Part shown: in pieces, positions 36,531 through 45,109 of the stretch
Position numbering within the stretch: position 1 is the first letter of the stretch
Layout: each line of letters opens with the position of its first letter
Assembly: GCF_028993555.1 (NCBI RefSeq)
Contig: NZ_CP118610.1
Span: 1,860,001-1,924,000, forward strand
Length of the DNA stretch: 64,000 bases
Source: Ensifer adhaerens
GTDB taxonomy: Bacteria > Pseudomonadota > Alphaproteobacteria > Rhizobiales > Rhizobiaceae
Direction: 5' to 3'
Position numbers and translations under genes: made by a program
The notes under the pieces: generated by a model
Database searches by the model: none
Told to the model about the DNA's origin: nothing
The model's input: only the letters and a program-made list of their open reading frames with translations

Positions 36531-37831
36531 GGCTGGGCCGCGATGTCGACGAGATGCATGAAGGAGCCGGCGACATTGCCGCGTTTCAAGCCGGCTTGGC
36601 CAAGATCCTCGCCGGCCGCGTCGCTCACCGAAAACAGCCGATCGGCCGCACCTTCGGCGACGATGGTCGCATAGTGGAATTCGTGCGCCGTCATGGGTCC
36701 ATCGAAGAAGGCGTTGTCGACAGGCACGACGCGGCGATAGCCGAGGTGCCGCCTGCGCTCGGCAAAACTGGTGGTCAGCGGCAGCAGGCCGAGCATGTCG
36801 TAGCGTGCGCCATCGGCGGCGACAAGCCCTTCGCCGAGCACCATGTAGCCACCGCATTCACCGAAGATCCGGGCGCCGCGCTCCGCGGCTGAATGCAGGC
36901 CGGAGCGGAAGGTCGAAGCGGCGCTCAACTGCCCCGCATGCAGTTCCGGATAGCCGCCCGGCAGATAGACGGCATCGGCCGAAGGATCGGGGCTCTCGTC
37001 CGCCAGCGGAGAGAAGAACGAAACCTCTGCCCCGCGCCTGCGCCAGCCGAACAGCAGGTGCTCGTAGGAAAAGGCAAAAGCAATATCGCGAGCGACAGCG
37101 ATGCGCTGGCCGAGCGGACGCAGCCTCTCGATATTTGCTGGCGCCGGGTCCTGCGGGAAGATAGTTGCGGCGCGGCGGATCGCATCGAGGTCGCAGGCGC
37201 GCTCCACCCGTTCGGCCGCCGCCTCTATGAAGCCCTCAAGTGCACCATGCTCACCCGCCTGCACCAACCCAAGGTGCCGCTCGGGCAGTTGCAGCGCACT
37301 GTCCTGCCGGAGCACGCCGAACACCGGCATCCGCACGCGATCGAGCGCGTCGAGAAGCATCTTCTCGTGCCGGTCGCTGCCAACCTTGTTGAGAATGACG
37401 CCTGCCACCCGGATATCGTTTCGATGATCCGCATAGCCGCGCACCAGTGCTGCCACCGACTGGGACATCCGGGCGCAATCGACGACGAGAATGACCGCAA
37501 GATTGAGCGTTGCGGCAAGATCGGCCGGCGTGCCGGATCCGTCCGCCGCGCCGTCATGCAGCCCCATCATCGCCTCGATGATCAGCGTGCGGCCACCGGC
37601 TGCCGCGTGCGAAGCGTTGGCCATCAAGAGATCGGGCCGCATCGCCCAGGGATCGAAGTTGAAACAGGGTTCGCCCGTTGCCGCCGCGTGGAAGGCGGGG
37701 TCGATGTAATCGGGCCCGGCCTTGCCCGGCGCGATCGCAATACCCTGCTTCTTCAGTGCCCGCATCAGCCCCAGCGTCACCGTCGTCTTGCCGGAGCCCG
37801 ACGACGGTGCGGCGATCAGCAGTCCGCTCAT
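36527..37831 (-). CDS. cobB: Cobyrinate a,c-diamide synthase CobB (CbiA)
   Basis: A 434-residue glutamine-dependent amidase that amidates the a and c carboxylates of hydrogenobyrinic acid (aerobic pathway). The N-terminal P-loop is APSSGSGKTTVTLGLM; the C-terminal glutamine amidotransferase domain has the nucleophile in IFGECGGYMVLGEG and a catalytic histidine in TAHEFHYA. It overlaps cobA by 4 bp upstream and cobC by 4 bp downstream, so the three are translationally coupled. Confidence 0.95.
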   Translation of the reverse strand: MSGLLIAAPSSGSGKTTVTLGLMRALKKQGIAIAPGKAGPDYIDPAFHAAATGEPCFNFDPWAMRPDLLMANASHAAAGGRTLIIEAMMGLHDGAADGSGTPADLAATLNLAVILVVDCARMSQSVAALVRGYADHRNDIRVAGVILNKVGSDRHEKMLLDALDRVRMPVFGVLRQDSALQLPERHLGLVQAGEHGALEGFIEAAAERVERACDLDAIRRAATIFPQDPAPANIERLRPLGQRIAVARDIAFAFSYEHLLFGWRRRGAEVSFFSPLADESPDPSADAVYLPGGYPELHAGQLSAASTFRSGLHSAAERGARIFGECGGYMVLGEGLVAADGARYDMLGLLPLTTSFAERRRHLGYRRVVPVDNAFFDGPMTAHEFHYATIVAEGAADRLFSVSDAAGEDLGQAGLKRGNVAGSFMHLVDIAAQP

Positions 37832-38670
37832 GCCGGGTTCCTGAGAATGCGATTGGCGAAAGGGTCGGCCGAAAGCTCGCGCCCGTCGAGCGCCCCGATC
37901 CAGTCGAGTGCCGCCCTCAGCCGCACCACTTCGCCGACGACGACGATCGCCGGCGGTTCGAGACCTGCCGCCTCGACATCGGCCTCGGCGCGCGACAGCG
38001 TCGTTTCGAGCACCGTCTGGTCAGGCGTCGCCGCATTGCAGACGAAGGCGACCGGTTCGTCCGGCGAGCGGCCGCCGGCGATGAGATTGGCGGTAATCGC
38101 GCCGATATGCTTCATCGCCATGTACATGACGATGACGGGCGAGCCGCTGGCAATCCCCTGCCAGTTGATGCGATCCGGAACCAGGCCGGAGGAATCATGG
38201 CCGGTGAGGAAGGTAACGGCGTGGTTGACCTCGCGGTGGGTGACGGGAATGCCGGCATAGGCAAGGCCGCCGATACCGGCGGTGATGCCGGGCACGATGC
38301 GGAACGGGATCTGGTGCTCGACCAGCGTCAGCGCCTCCTCGCCGCCGCGGCCAAAGACGAAGGGATCGCCGCCCTTCAGCCTGAGCACGCGGTTGCCGGC
38401 GCGTGCGAGCTCCACCAGTCGCAGCGAGATGTCGCGCTGCTTCGGCGACGGCTTGCCGCCACGTTTTCCCGCAAACTCGAGCACGGCGCCCGGCCGCGCG
38501 AGCTTGAGGCAATCCTCGTTGACCAACGCGTCGTGCACGATGACATCCGCCTGGCGCAGCGCGTTGGCCGCATGCAGCGTCAAAAGGCCCGGATCTCCCG
38601 GACCGGCACCGACCAGCCAGACCGAACCTTTCTCGAGCGCCGGCAATCCGGCAAAGAAGTCGTCGATCAT
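37828..38670 (-). CDS. cobA: Uroporphyrinogen-III C-methyltransferase (SUMT)
   Basis: A 280-residue SAM-dependent enzyme that makes precorrin-2, the entry point to cobalamin. Motifs: VWLVGAGPGDPGLLTLHAA at the N-terminus, RLKGGDPFVFGRGGEEAL in the middle, and GIPVTHREVNHAVTFLTGH. It overlaps cobB by 4 bp downstream. Its ATG overlaps the stop of a 43-codon ORF upstream (ATGA). Confidence 0.96.
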   Translation of the reverse strand: MIDDFFAGLPALEKGSVWLVGAGPGDPGLLTLHAANALRQADVIVHDALVNEDCLKLARPGAVLEFAGKRGGKPSPKQRDISLRLVELARAGNRVLRLKGGDPFVFGRGGEEALTLVEHQIPFRIVPGITAGIGGLAYAGIPVTHREVNHAVTFLTGHDSSGLVPDRINWQGIASGSPVIVMYMAMKHIGAITANLIAGGRSPDEPVAFVCNAATPDQTVLETTLSRAEADVEAAGLEPPAIVVVGEVVRLRAALDWIGALDGRELSADPFANRILRNPA

Positions 38671-38798
38671 GCGTGCTGCCTCACCTGTATCCCGGCACCG
38701 CCTGACGGTGCACCTGACGCGAACTCTAAAGAACCGGATTCCGTTTCAGAGCAAACCCGGGCAAAAGATTGATTCAATTCAACAACATAGAAGCGCAT
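38667..38798 (-). CDS. 43-residue ORF bridging cobE and cobA
   Basis: This frame starts with the ATG overlapping the cobE stop (ATGA) and stops with the TGA overlapping the cobA ATG (ATGA). The peptide starts MRFYVVELNQSFARVCSETE and ends IQVRQHA. It has no recognisable domain. Codon use is unlike its neighbours (TTA, TCT, AAT and CAA occur), so it may be a coupling device or a remnant that keeps ribosomes moving into cobA rather than a conserved protein. Confidence 0.4.
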   Translation of the reverse strand: MRFYVVELNQSFARVCSETESGSLEFASGAPSGGAGIQVRQHA

Positions 38799-39226
38799 CA
38801 GACGACCTCTGCGGCCAGACGGCGCGCCTCGACACGCGCCGGCCCGGCAAGGGCCGCCGTCGCATGCGCGGAGACGATCTTCGGTACAATCAGCATCGCC
38901 TCGCTTCCGGCGCCGACAAGGGCTGCCCCTTCGGCCACGCCATGGCAACCGGTGTGGGCAAAGACGATCTCGGAGGGGTTGGCGAGCCGGGACGCTTCGG
39001 CTTCGAGCGTGGCCGCATCGTAGAAGACGGCGGGAACGGCGAAATGCTTCGCGGCCGCAAGGATCGCCGGCTCCTCGGCGCGGGCATCGAGCGACGCGAC
39101 CAGCCGCAGGTCCCCGGCATTGGCACCGGCGTCAGCCAAGGCGCGTTCGGCAAGCGCGATCACCTCTTCGGCCGGCGTCCGACGCTCGCAGCCAAGCCCG
39201 AGCACCAGCCCGGCCTCTTCCGTCAT
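38798..39226 (-). CDS. cobE: Cobalamin biosynthesis protein CobE (CbiG C-terminal-like)
   Basis: A 142-residue protein with the CbiG/CobE pattern EAGLVLGLGCERRTPAEEVI at the start, LRLVASLDARAEEPAI in the middle and IVPKIVSAHATAALA near the end. Its role in corrin synthesis is not fully defined. I chose the ATG at 39226 because the family begins there. An ATG at 39319 with GGGAG upstream would add 31 residues, most of them encoded by a palindromic repeat. First gene of cobE-A-B-C-D. Confidence 0.88.
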   Translation of the reverse strand: MTEEAGLVLGLGCERRTPAEEVIALAERALADAGANAGDLRLVASLDARAEEPAILAAAKHFAVPAVFYDAATLEAEASRLANPSEIVFAHTGCHGVAEGAALVGAGSEAMLIVPKIVSAHATAALAGPARVEARRLAAEVV

Positions 39227-39776
39227 CGTCTGTGCGAGAGAGTTTTTTTCACGCAGTTCCGGACGCAAAACCGCTGCGCACTTTTGCTGGAACTGCTTCG
39301 ATCCCCTAACCGATGCCATCGGCGGCCGGCTCCCTTCGTCGGTTCTCCTTAACGAAGCGCCGGCTGGAACGAACCGTTCCGGCCGATCTGGACAGCACCG
39401 GCTGATGGCCCCCTGGCTGGGTCGGCCGCACCGGACGCTCTTTCAGTCCACCGAAGCGGACGCCGTCGCATGATTGTCATTTTTACCGGAGCGCGGGAGA
39501 CCGGTCAAACCGGATTGCGCCATCGCCATGTCGCGATTGGGGAAGACATGCATCCGGCCTCGACCAAGAAGCGCGCCCGTCATAAACAGCAGCGCCCCGG
39601 CAAAAGACGCAGGACCCAAAATCGAGCGACTCAGGACAAGGCACTGATTTTCTGCAGGATTCGCGATCTGGCCAAGTGCGGCGCGAAGGCATGGCGACAG
39701 AAGGCTTTGCATTTCCCCGCCGGCTCTGACACAAGGCGGAAAAATCTCCCTCTGCGACCTCCCCCCGAGTCCTCCC
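39227..39776. other. Intergenic region between cobE and the TSUP permease gene
   Basis: About 550 bp between divergent genes. It holds the repeat element at 39246-39292 and must contain both promoters. I looked for a cobalamin riboswitch for cobE and found only a weak B12-box-like string, so none is called. The overlapping short frames have no recognisable product. Confidence 0.5.
39246..39292 (-). repeat. Palindromic repeat element at the 5' end of cobE
   Basis: A 47-bp element, 40/47 identical to the copy in cobC and in the same orientation relative to the gene. It lies 20 bp upstream of the family-type cobE start and is open in the cobE frame (FQQKCAAVLRPELRE). Confidence 0.8.
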
Positions 39777-40562
39777 GTGCAAGACCTCGCCTTCCACCTG
39801 CTCGCCTTCCTGTTCGTTGCCGCCTTCATCGCCGGCTTCATCGATTCGATCGCCGGCGGCGGCGGCATGATCACCATTCCCGCCATGCTGATCGCCGGCA
39901 TCCCGCCCTTGCAAACGCTTGGCACCAACAAGCTGCAGGGATTGTTCGGTTCGGGCTCGGCTAGCCTTTCCTATGCCCGGCGCGGTCACGTGAACCTGAA
40001 AGAGCAATTGCCGATGGCGTTGACGTCGGCGGCAGGCTCCGTGTTGGGGGCGCTGCTCGCAACCATCGTTCCCGGCGATGTCCTGAAGGCCGTCCTGCCC
40101 TTCCTGCTGATCGCCATCGCACTCTATTTCGGGCTGAAGCCGAACATGGGTGATGTCGACCAGCACAGCCGCGTCACGCCCTTCGTCTTCACGCTGACGC
40201 TGGTACCGCTGATCGGCTTTTACGACGGCGTCTTCGGCCCCGGCACCGGCTCCTTCTTCATGCTCGGCTTCGTGACACTCGCCGGCTTCGGCGTCTTGAA
40301 GGCGACGGCGCACACGAAGTTTCTCAACTTCGGCTCCAACATCGGCGCCTTCGGCGTCTTCCTGTTCTTCGGCGCCATCCTCTGGAAGGTCGGCCTGTTG
40401 ATGGGCGTCGGCCAGTTCCTCGGCGCCCAGGTCGGCTCGCGCTACGCCATGGCCAAGGGCGCCAAGATCATCAAGCCGCTGCTGGTCATCGTCTCGATCG
40501 CGCTCGCGATCCGGCTGCTCGCCGATCCGACGCATCCCTTGAGGATCTGGCTGGGACTTTGA
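39777..40562 (+). CDS. TSUP family (TauE/SafE) membrane permease
   Basis: A 261-residue protein with about eight hydrophobic spans and the two TSUP signatures: AGFIDSIAGGGGMITIPAML near residues 19-38 and the repeat GFYDGVFGPGTGSFFMLGF near 148-166. Family members export or import sulfite, sulfonates or other small anions. The start is the GTG at 39777 (MQDLAFHLL). It stands between two cob operons in divergent orientation to cobE; a link to cobalamin or cobalt is possible but not shown. Confidence 0.85.
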   Translation: MQDLAFHLLAFLFVAAFIAGFIDSIAGGGGMITIPAMLIAGIPPLQTLGTNKLQGLFGSGSASLSYARRGHVNLKEQLPMALTSAAGSVLGALLATIVPGDVLKAVLPFLLIAIALYFGLKPNMGDVDQHSRVTPFVFTLTLVPLIGFYDGVFGPGTGSFFMLGFVTLAGFGVLKATAHTKFLNFGSNIGAFGVFLFFGAILWKVGLLMGVGQFLGAQVGSRYAMAKGAKIIKPLLVIVSIALAIRLLADPTHPLRIWLGL

Positions 40563-40611
40563 GACGCGGCGTGCTCCTGGCTTGCCGTGACGGCCGCGCC
40601 TTAAGCGAACG

Positions 40612-40938
40612 TCACTTGACTGTCACACCGACGTCGGGGGCGCCTGTGGTTGACCAGCATGAGCATTCTTCGCCCGCTGGCCCCGCGCCGTAGCCGCATA
40701 CCTGCTTCGGGGTCTTGCATTGCCGCGGGCTGCGCGCTTCGGCAAGCGCCTTTGCCTCGGATTCGGCCGCAGCTTTTTGCTTGCGGCTCATCTTTGCCGT
40801 CGGAGCCGCCTTCGCTTTTGCGGTCTGCTGGACCACGGCTGCGCTGGCCTTGGTCGCTTGGGCCGAGCCGGTTTCACTGCATGATGCGATTAGGAAAAGC
40901 GATGCGATAACAAACGCAACTCTGGCAACGGTCTTCAA
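40612..40938 (-). CDS. Small alanine/lysine-rich lipoprotein
   Basis: A 108-residue protein starting at a TTG (MKTVARVAFVIASL). A lipobox LIASC places the lipid-modified cysteine at residue 20. The mature part is rich in Ala and Lys (KAKAAPTAKMSRKQKAAAES) and ends with a cysteine-containing segment (CKTPKQVCGYGAGPAGEECS) that could form disulfides. I do not recognise a family. It is convergent with the TSUP gene, 49 bp apart. Confidence 0.65.
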   Translation of the reverse strand: MKTVARVAFVIASLFLIASCSETGSAQATKASAAVVQQTAKAKAAPTAKMSRKQKAAAESEAKALAEARSPRQCKTPKQVCGYGAGPAGEECSCWSTTGAPDVGVTVK

Positions 40939-41090
40939 GTTTCACCCGCGATCTATACCATGTGGAGCATCTATATGCGTGCTTGCAGAAGCCTCATCAA
41001 GGGGTGACCACCCCGCCGCACGGAGGGCAAGCCAAAACCCGGACGTGCTGCCGCCTCGATTTGCCCACATTGAACGTCTGATGTCAGGGC

Positions 41091-41231
41091 ATGGACAAAG
41101 CTGGCATCGCCTTCCTCATACTCATCTGCATTCTCGTCGCTCTCGTCGTAAGCATTCTGGCGCTCCGGCCCGATTTGGAGACCGCCCCATCGCAAACGCC
41201 TGCAATCATTCCTGGCAACCAGACCAAATAA
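41091..41231 (+). CDS. Small single-span membrane protein (46 aa)
   Basis: The frame starts MDKAGIAFLILICILVALVV and has one strong hydrophobic span followed by a short polar tail ending PGNQTK. The ribosome-binding site (CAGGG) is modest. No family recognised. It is 59 bp upstream of another small membrane-protein ORF. Confidence 0.45.
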   Translation: MDKAGIAFLILICILVALVVSILALRPDLETAPSQTPAIIPGNQTK

Positions 41232-41290
41232 GGGAACCAAGGCCCTCGCCGGGTGTTGCTGTGGATCGCAACAACCGCTGGGAAAGCCGA

Positions 41291-41413
41291 ATGCGTATAG
41301 TCGTGATTGCAATAGTCGCCTCGATCATCAGCATACTTGTCTTCAAGTATGCCGACGGCACGTTCGGTGGCTCCGAGATCACCGCAACGGCCGAGGAACT
41401 ATCGGACAAGTGA
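41291..41413 (+). CDS. Small single-span membrane protein (40 aa)
   Basis: MRIVVIAIVASIISILVFKY forms a membrane span, followed by an acidic tail ending ATAEELSDK. A GGGAAAG ribosome-binding site lies 5 bp upstream of the ATG. No family recognised. It may be co-transcribed with the 46-residue ORF before it. Confidence 0.5.
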   Translation: MRIVVIAIVASIISILVFKYADGTFGGSEITATAEELSDK

Positions 41414-41748
41414 AAAATGTCCAGGACGAACCAGCGCCGGATCGCTTCCTGGAACGGCAACCACCCTGCGCATAGACAGCGGTTATTGGATGGTCGTGGG
41501 GCAACATTCTCTGAATCCAAGCAATGTGCGGTTATGGCGGCGACACCCTCCCCAAGACCGGGCGGGCATTCCCTGCCGCACTCGCCGATTCAACATCCGG
41601 TGACCAAAACGGAAATCGCGTACTCAACCCCTTGAATCTCTAGCCACTAGAGATTGCAGACTACAGAAAATACGTCGCGGAGGTCGGGCAAGTCAGGGAC
41701 TCGGCAGCCCAGCCGCAAGCGCCATCCTGTCATTGCCCAGAGGTTCCG
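41414..41748. other. Intergenic region, nothing recognised
   Basis: 335 bp before the methyltransferase-like gene. I see no gene with supportable codon use, no repeat and no clear terminator. An AGAGG ribosome-binding site precedes the next ATG. Confidence 0.5.
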
Positions 41749-42342
41749 ATGTCCGCCATCCTTCCCGCAATCCTGATGCTTTTCGTCGGCCTGTTCACCC
41801 TGGCGCTGGCGATCCTGCGCCGCCTGCAATCCGGCCGTTCACCTGTGGTGCTGACCTATGGCGACGATGCCGAGGGGTTTGCCGGCAAACTCTTTCGTCT
41901 GATCGTGGCGGCGCTCGTCGTTCACCTCCTGGCCGTCGCTGCCTTGCCGCAAACCGTTGATGCCGCGCTCGGCCGCATCCCGCTGCTCGACGGGCCGGTT
42001 CTTCACGCCGTCGGCCTTTTCCTTATGGCGCTCGGCGGCGGGCTGACGATGCTGTCGCAATGGGCGATGCGCCATTCCTGGAAGATCGGCATCCCCGAAA
42101 AGCAGGACGCGCCGCTCGTGACCTCAGGTCTCTACGCCTTCTCCCGCAACCCGATCTATGTCGGCATGGTGACCGCGCTGATCGGCACGGTGCTGGCGGT
42201 ACCAAACGTCGTCTCGGTGGCACTGGCTCTTTCCGCCTGGATTTCGATCTCCTACCAGATCCGCATGGAGGAAGCCCACCTCGGCCGGTCTTTCGGAGAG
42301 GCATATGCCGCCTATTGCCAGTGCGTCCGCAGGTGGATCTGA
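41749..42342 (+). CDS. Isoprenylcysteine carboxyl methyltransferase-like membrane protein
   Basis: A 197-residue membrane protein with about five spans. The C-terminal half carries the PEMT/ICMT signature [19 protein letters not shown] and [19 protein letters not shown], which binds S-adenosylmethionine. Bacterial members methylate small lipophilic or unknown substrates. It is convergent with the next membrane-protein gene, with 14 bp between stops. Confidence 0.85.
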   Translation: MSAILPAILMLFVGLFTLALAILRRLQSGRSPVVLTYGDDAEGFAGKLFRLIVAALVVHLLAVAALPQTVDAALGRIPLLDGPVLHAVGLFLMALGGGLTMLSQWAMRHSWKIGIPEKQDAPLVTSGLYAFSRNPIYVGMVTALIGTVLAVPNVVSVALALSAWISISYQIRMEEAHLGRSFGEAYAAYCQCVRRWI

Positions 42343-42356
42343 CTGAAGCGTCGCCC

Positions 42357-43787
42357 TCAGGCAGCGACGCTCTCGCCGCCGGTCGAACTGCACGACGTGC
42401 GCCGCCGGGTCAGCAAAACCACCGAAAGAGCCGCAACGACGCTGGACAAACCAAGTCCGAGGAAGGAGCCCGTTGAAATCGGCACGCTCTTCCGCAGCAC
42501 GTCTTCATTCAGGCTATGGACCATGGCACCTCCGACGAGAAAGGCCGAAAGAGAGACGATGACGAGGGCTAAACCCGGCCGGGCGGCTCTGTGCTTGAGA
42601 AAGCCGTGAAGCAGCATGGTCAGCAATGACACGACCGCCCAGACCCGATAGTTCAAAAGCCATGTCTCGATGGCGCCGACGTGCAGAGCGGTGTCGGGGT
42701 CCGCCTGCGTCTTGATGTCTAGCATGTGCGCGAGGGCGGCGAAAACAGGGTATGAGAGAGCCGCGACGGCCGGTGCGGCAAAGCCGGCGGTCCGCAGGAT
42801 GCGCATCGATTCCCGCGCGGAAGCAGCCTGTTGCGCACTTTGCGCTCCGAGGCCGCGGCGATCGGGGAACCAGATGGCGGTGCAAATGGCAGCCGACAGG
42901 GCACCAACGAGGCCGCCGAAAGGCAGCAGAAACGCCTGATTACTGGTGGTGTCGTCTGCATAGTCAAACAGAAGCGTGAAGATTGCGCCGACGTGCAGAC
43001 CGACGAAAAAAGCGGCAACCCAGGCCGAGCGGCGTGAGCGGTTGGAGACGAGCGCAAGAACGAGCACGGCGCTGATCGCCGCCGCGTAAACGCCGCCGAA
43101 GTAGTATCGCAGCACTGCCCATGGCAGTTTCGAAGCGCCGAGCGCGGTTTCCGGGCTGAAGATCATCTCCAGAAAGATCAGCGGGAGGATAACGACGACC
43201 GGACCGACCAAGATAGAGAGCCAGAAATAGTGCTCTTCCACCCGCGATTGCCGACTGCGAACGAATGCACGCTCGTGCGGGGCAAGCGGGAGCACCGAAG
43301 CAGTCCCGTCCCCGGGGTCAGCACTGTTGCGTTCCATTCTCTTCTCGCGCAGCAGCCACAGTCCGAAGGTCGCACCAGCGAAGAGCGCACCGGCTCCCGA
43401 AAACATCGGGAAACCGGGCGTTAGAAAACTGTGCGTCAGCACTGGGTAGGGCACGGCATATCCACCCGGATCCCAACTCGCGAAACTCATGGTCAGAACG
43501 TAGACGCCAATCAGGCCGGCGACCGCGGCGAAACCCCAGCCGGACGAAAGCGCCATCAGTCGCCAAGGGCTGTGGCTGGATCGGCTGAACGCGATCGTCA
43601 ACCGCGCCGTAGCCATCGCCGGGAAAATACCAAGGAGAATCAAGAGAAGTCCGATGGGGCAGCCCTCGGCCGGCGTAGCGAGATAGTAGACGGCAGCGCA
43701 GAATGCCGACAGCACTGCCGTCATCCAGGCTGCGAAGAAAAGATAATCGCTTTCAAGGCGCTCGCGCCAATTGCCGTCAACCTGCAT
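42357..43787 (-). CDS. Polytopic membrane protein of unknown function
   Basis: A 476-residue protein with roughly twelve hydrophobic stretches, such as LLLILLGIFPAMATARLTIA and LSILVGPVVVILPLIFLEMI, joined by short loops with a few arginines. No enzyme or transporter motif is recognised. The ATG at 43787 (MQVDGNWRERLESD) follows GGGAGGGTGGT, a strong ribosome-binding site; the frame upstream to 44141 is a shadow of the EamA gene. It lies on the same strand 95 bp after the EamA gene and might be part of the same transcript. Confidence 0.7.
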   Translation of the reverse strand: MQVDGNWRERLESDYLFFAAWMTAVLSAFCAAVYYLATPAEGCPIGLLLILLGIFPAMATARLTIAFSRSSHSPWRLMALSSGWGFAAVAGLIGVYVLTMSFASWDPGGYAVPYPVLTHSFLTPGFPMFSGAGALFAGATFGLWLLREKRMERNSADPGDGTASVLPLAPHERAFVRSRQSRVEEHYFWLSILVGPVVVILPLIFLEMIFSPETALGASKLPWAVLRYYFGGVYAAAISAVLVLALVSNRSRRSAWVAAFFVGLHVGAIFTLLFDYADDTTSNQAFLLPFGGLVGALSAAICTAIWFPDRRGLGAQSAQQAASARESMRILRTAGFAAPAVAALSYPVFAALAHMLDIKTQADPDTALHVGAIETWLLNYRVWAVVSLLTMLLHGFLKHRAARPGLALVIVSLSAFLVGGAMVHSLNEDVLRKSVPISTGSFLGLGLSSVVAALSVVLLTRRRTSCSSTGGESVAA

Positions 43788-43882
43788 ACCACCCTCCCGA
43801 CAATCACAACCACTGCATGTACCGGGATTGCGACTTGATTGAGTCGAACATTCAGTGAACAAATCGCAGGAGGCAGGCGCGC

Positions 43883-44308
43883 TCAAAACACCGCCAGAAG
43901 CAGCGCCCCCGCAGCGATGAACACGACGCCGAGCCAGTTCATCAGGTTGAGCTTTTCGCCGAGAAAGAGCACGCCGAAGATGGCGACCATGACGATCGAC
44001 AATTTGTCGAGTGGCGCGACGCGGGCGGCGTCGCCGAGTTTCAGCGCGCGGAAATAGGCAAGCCAGGAAGCGCCGGTGGCAAGGCCGGAGAGTGTCAGGA
44101 ACAGCCAGGTGCGGCCGGGAATTTCCGACGGCTTCTGCCATTGCCCGGTCGCCACCACGATGCCGGCGAGCACGCAGAGGATGACGACGGTGCGGATCAG
44201 CGTCGCGAAGTCGGAATTGACCTGCGCGACGCCGACCTTGGCGAAGATCGCCGTCAAGGCAGCAAAGGCCGCCGAAAGCAGTGCCCAGAACTGCCAGCTC
44301 TGGCTCAT
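43883..44308 (-). CDS. Small EamA/DMT-family transporter at the end of the cobP operon
   Basis: A 141-residue protein with four to five spans and one EamA repeat (WQFWALLSAAFAALTAIFAK, GASWLAYFRALKLGDAARVA, GVLFLGEKLNLMNWLGVVFI). Half-size DMT transporters usually act as dimers. Its ATG overlaps the cobO stop (ATGA), which ties it to the cobalamin operon; it might move cobalt, a precursor or an end product, but this is inference. Confidence 0.85.
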   Translation of the reverse strand: MSQSWQFWALLSAAFAALTAIFAKVGVAQVNSDFATLIRTVVILCVLAGIVVATGQWQKPSEIPGRTWLFLTLSGLATGASWLAYFRALKLGDAARVAPLDKLSIVMVAIFGVLFLGEKLNLMNWLGVVFIAAGALLLAVF

Positions 44309-44952
44309 CAGAACTCCACGCCCTGCTGCGCCTTGATGCCGGAACGGAACGGATGCTTGATCAGTTCCATCTCGGTCACCAGATCGGCGATCTCGATCAG
44401 GTCTTCCTTGGCGTTACGGCCGGTCAGGACCACGTGGGTCATGTGCGGCTTTTCCTCCTTGAGGAAGCGCACGACCTCGGCGACGTCGATATAATCATAG
44501 CGCAGCGCGATGTTGATCTCGTCGAGCAGCACCATCGAGTTGCGCTCGTCGCGGATCAGTTCCTTCGCCTTTTCCCAGGCCCTTTCCGCCATCGCCACGT
44601 CGCGGGCGCGGTCCTGCGTTTCCCAGGTGAAGCCTTCGCCCAGCGTGTAGAACTGGCAGACATCGCCGAAATGCTTCTCGATCAGTTCGCGCTCGCCGGT
44701 CGCCATCGCACCCTTGATGAACTGCACGACGGCGCAGGGCATGCCGTGGGCGATATGGCGGAAAATCATGCCGAAGCCGGCGGTCGACTTGCCCTTGCCC
44801 TTGCCGGTGTTGACGATGATCAGACCCTTCTCGTCGGTCTTCGTCGCCATGATCTTTTCGCGGGCGGCCTTCTTCTTCGCCATCTTCATGGCGTGGCGGG
44901 CATCATCCTTCTCGGCAGGCACTTCGCCGCTGTTTGTCGTCTCTTCGCTCAT
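44308..44952 (-). CDS. cobO: Cob(I)yrinic acid a,c-diamide adenosyltransferase
   Basis: A 214-residue enzyme that adds the adenosyl ligand to cobalt. The P-loop is VNTGKGKGKSTAGFGM; GEGFTWETQDRARD and VLLDEINIALRYDYIDV are typical of the CobA/CobO family. The ATG at 44952 follows GAGGGAG; the frame upstream to 45015 is not used. It overlaps the EamA gene by 1 bp plus the shared stop/start (ATGA) and follows cobN by 157 bp. Confidence 0.96.
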   Translation of the reverse strand: MSEETTNSGEVPAEKDDARHAMKMAKKKAAREKIMATKTDEKGLIIVNTGKGKGKSTAGFGMIFRHIAHGMPCAVVQFIKGAMATGERELIEKHFGDVCQFYTLGEGFTWETQDRARDVAMAERAWEKAKELIRDERNSMVLLDEINIALRYDYIDVAEVVRFLKEEKPHMTHVVLTGRNAKEDLIEIADLVTEMELIKHPFRSGIKAQQGVEF

Positions 44953-45071
44953 GATAACTCCCTCGATTTCCGGTGGCCGGCTGCGGTCTGACCCACGCAC
45001 ACGCCCTCGTTCCACATCCGTTCATTTCCGTGTTTCACTGAACAGCGAAAGTGAACCCAAGTCTTTGTTTC

Positions 45072-45108
45072 CACGCAATTCCGGGCGGAAAACATCGCCC
45101 GGAACCGC
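45072..45108. repeat. Short copy of the cob-region palindromic element between cobN and cobO
   Basis: ACGCAATTCCGGGCGGAAAA and CGCCCGGAACCGC form inverted arms just after the cobN stop. It matches the left arm of the element near cobE and looks internally shortened. It may act as an intra-operon hairpin. Confidence 0.6.
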
Positions 45109-45109
45109 T

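Noticed and set aside
39405..39420. B12-box-like string (AGCCAGGGGGCCATC on the minus strand) upstream of cobE
   Set aside because: It matches the box at only about two thirds of positions and no aptamer core could be recognised around it, unlike the perfect box upstream of cobP.
43835..43848. FNR-like site TTGATTGAGTCGAA upstream of the membrane-protein gene at 42357
   Set aside because: The right half-site deviates (TCGAA) and the downstream gene has no link to oxygen metabolism.
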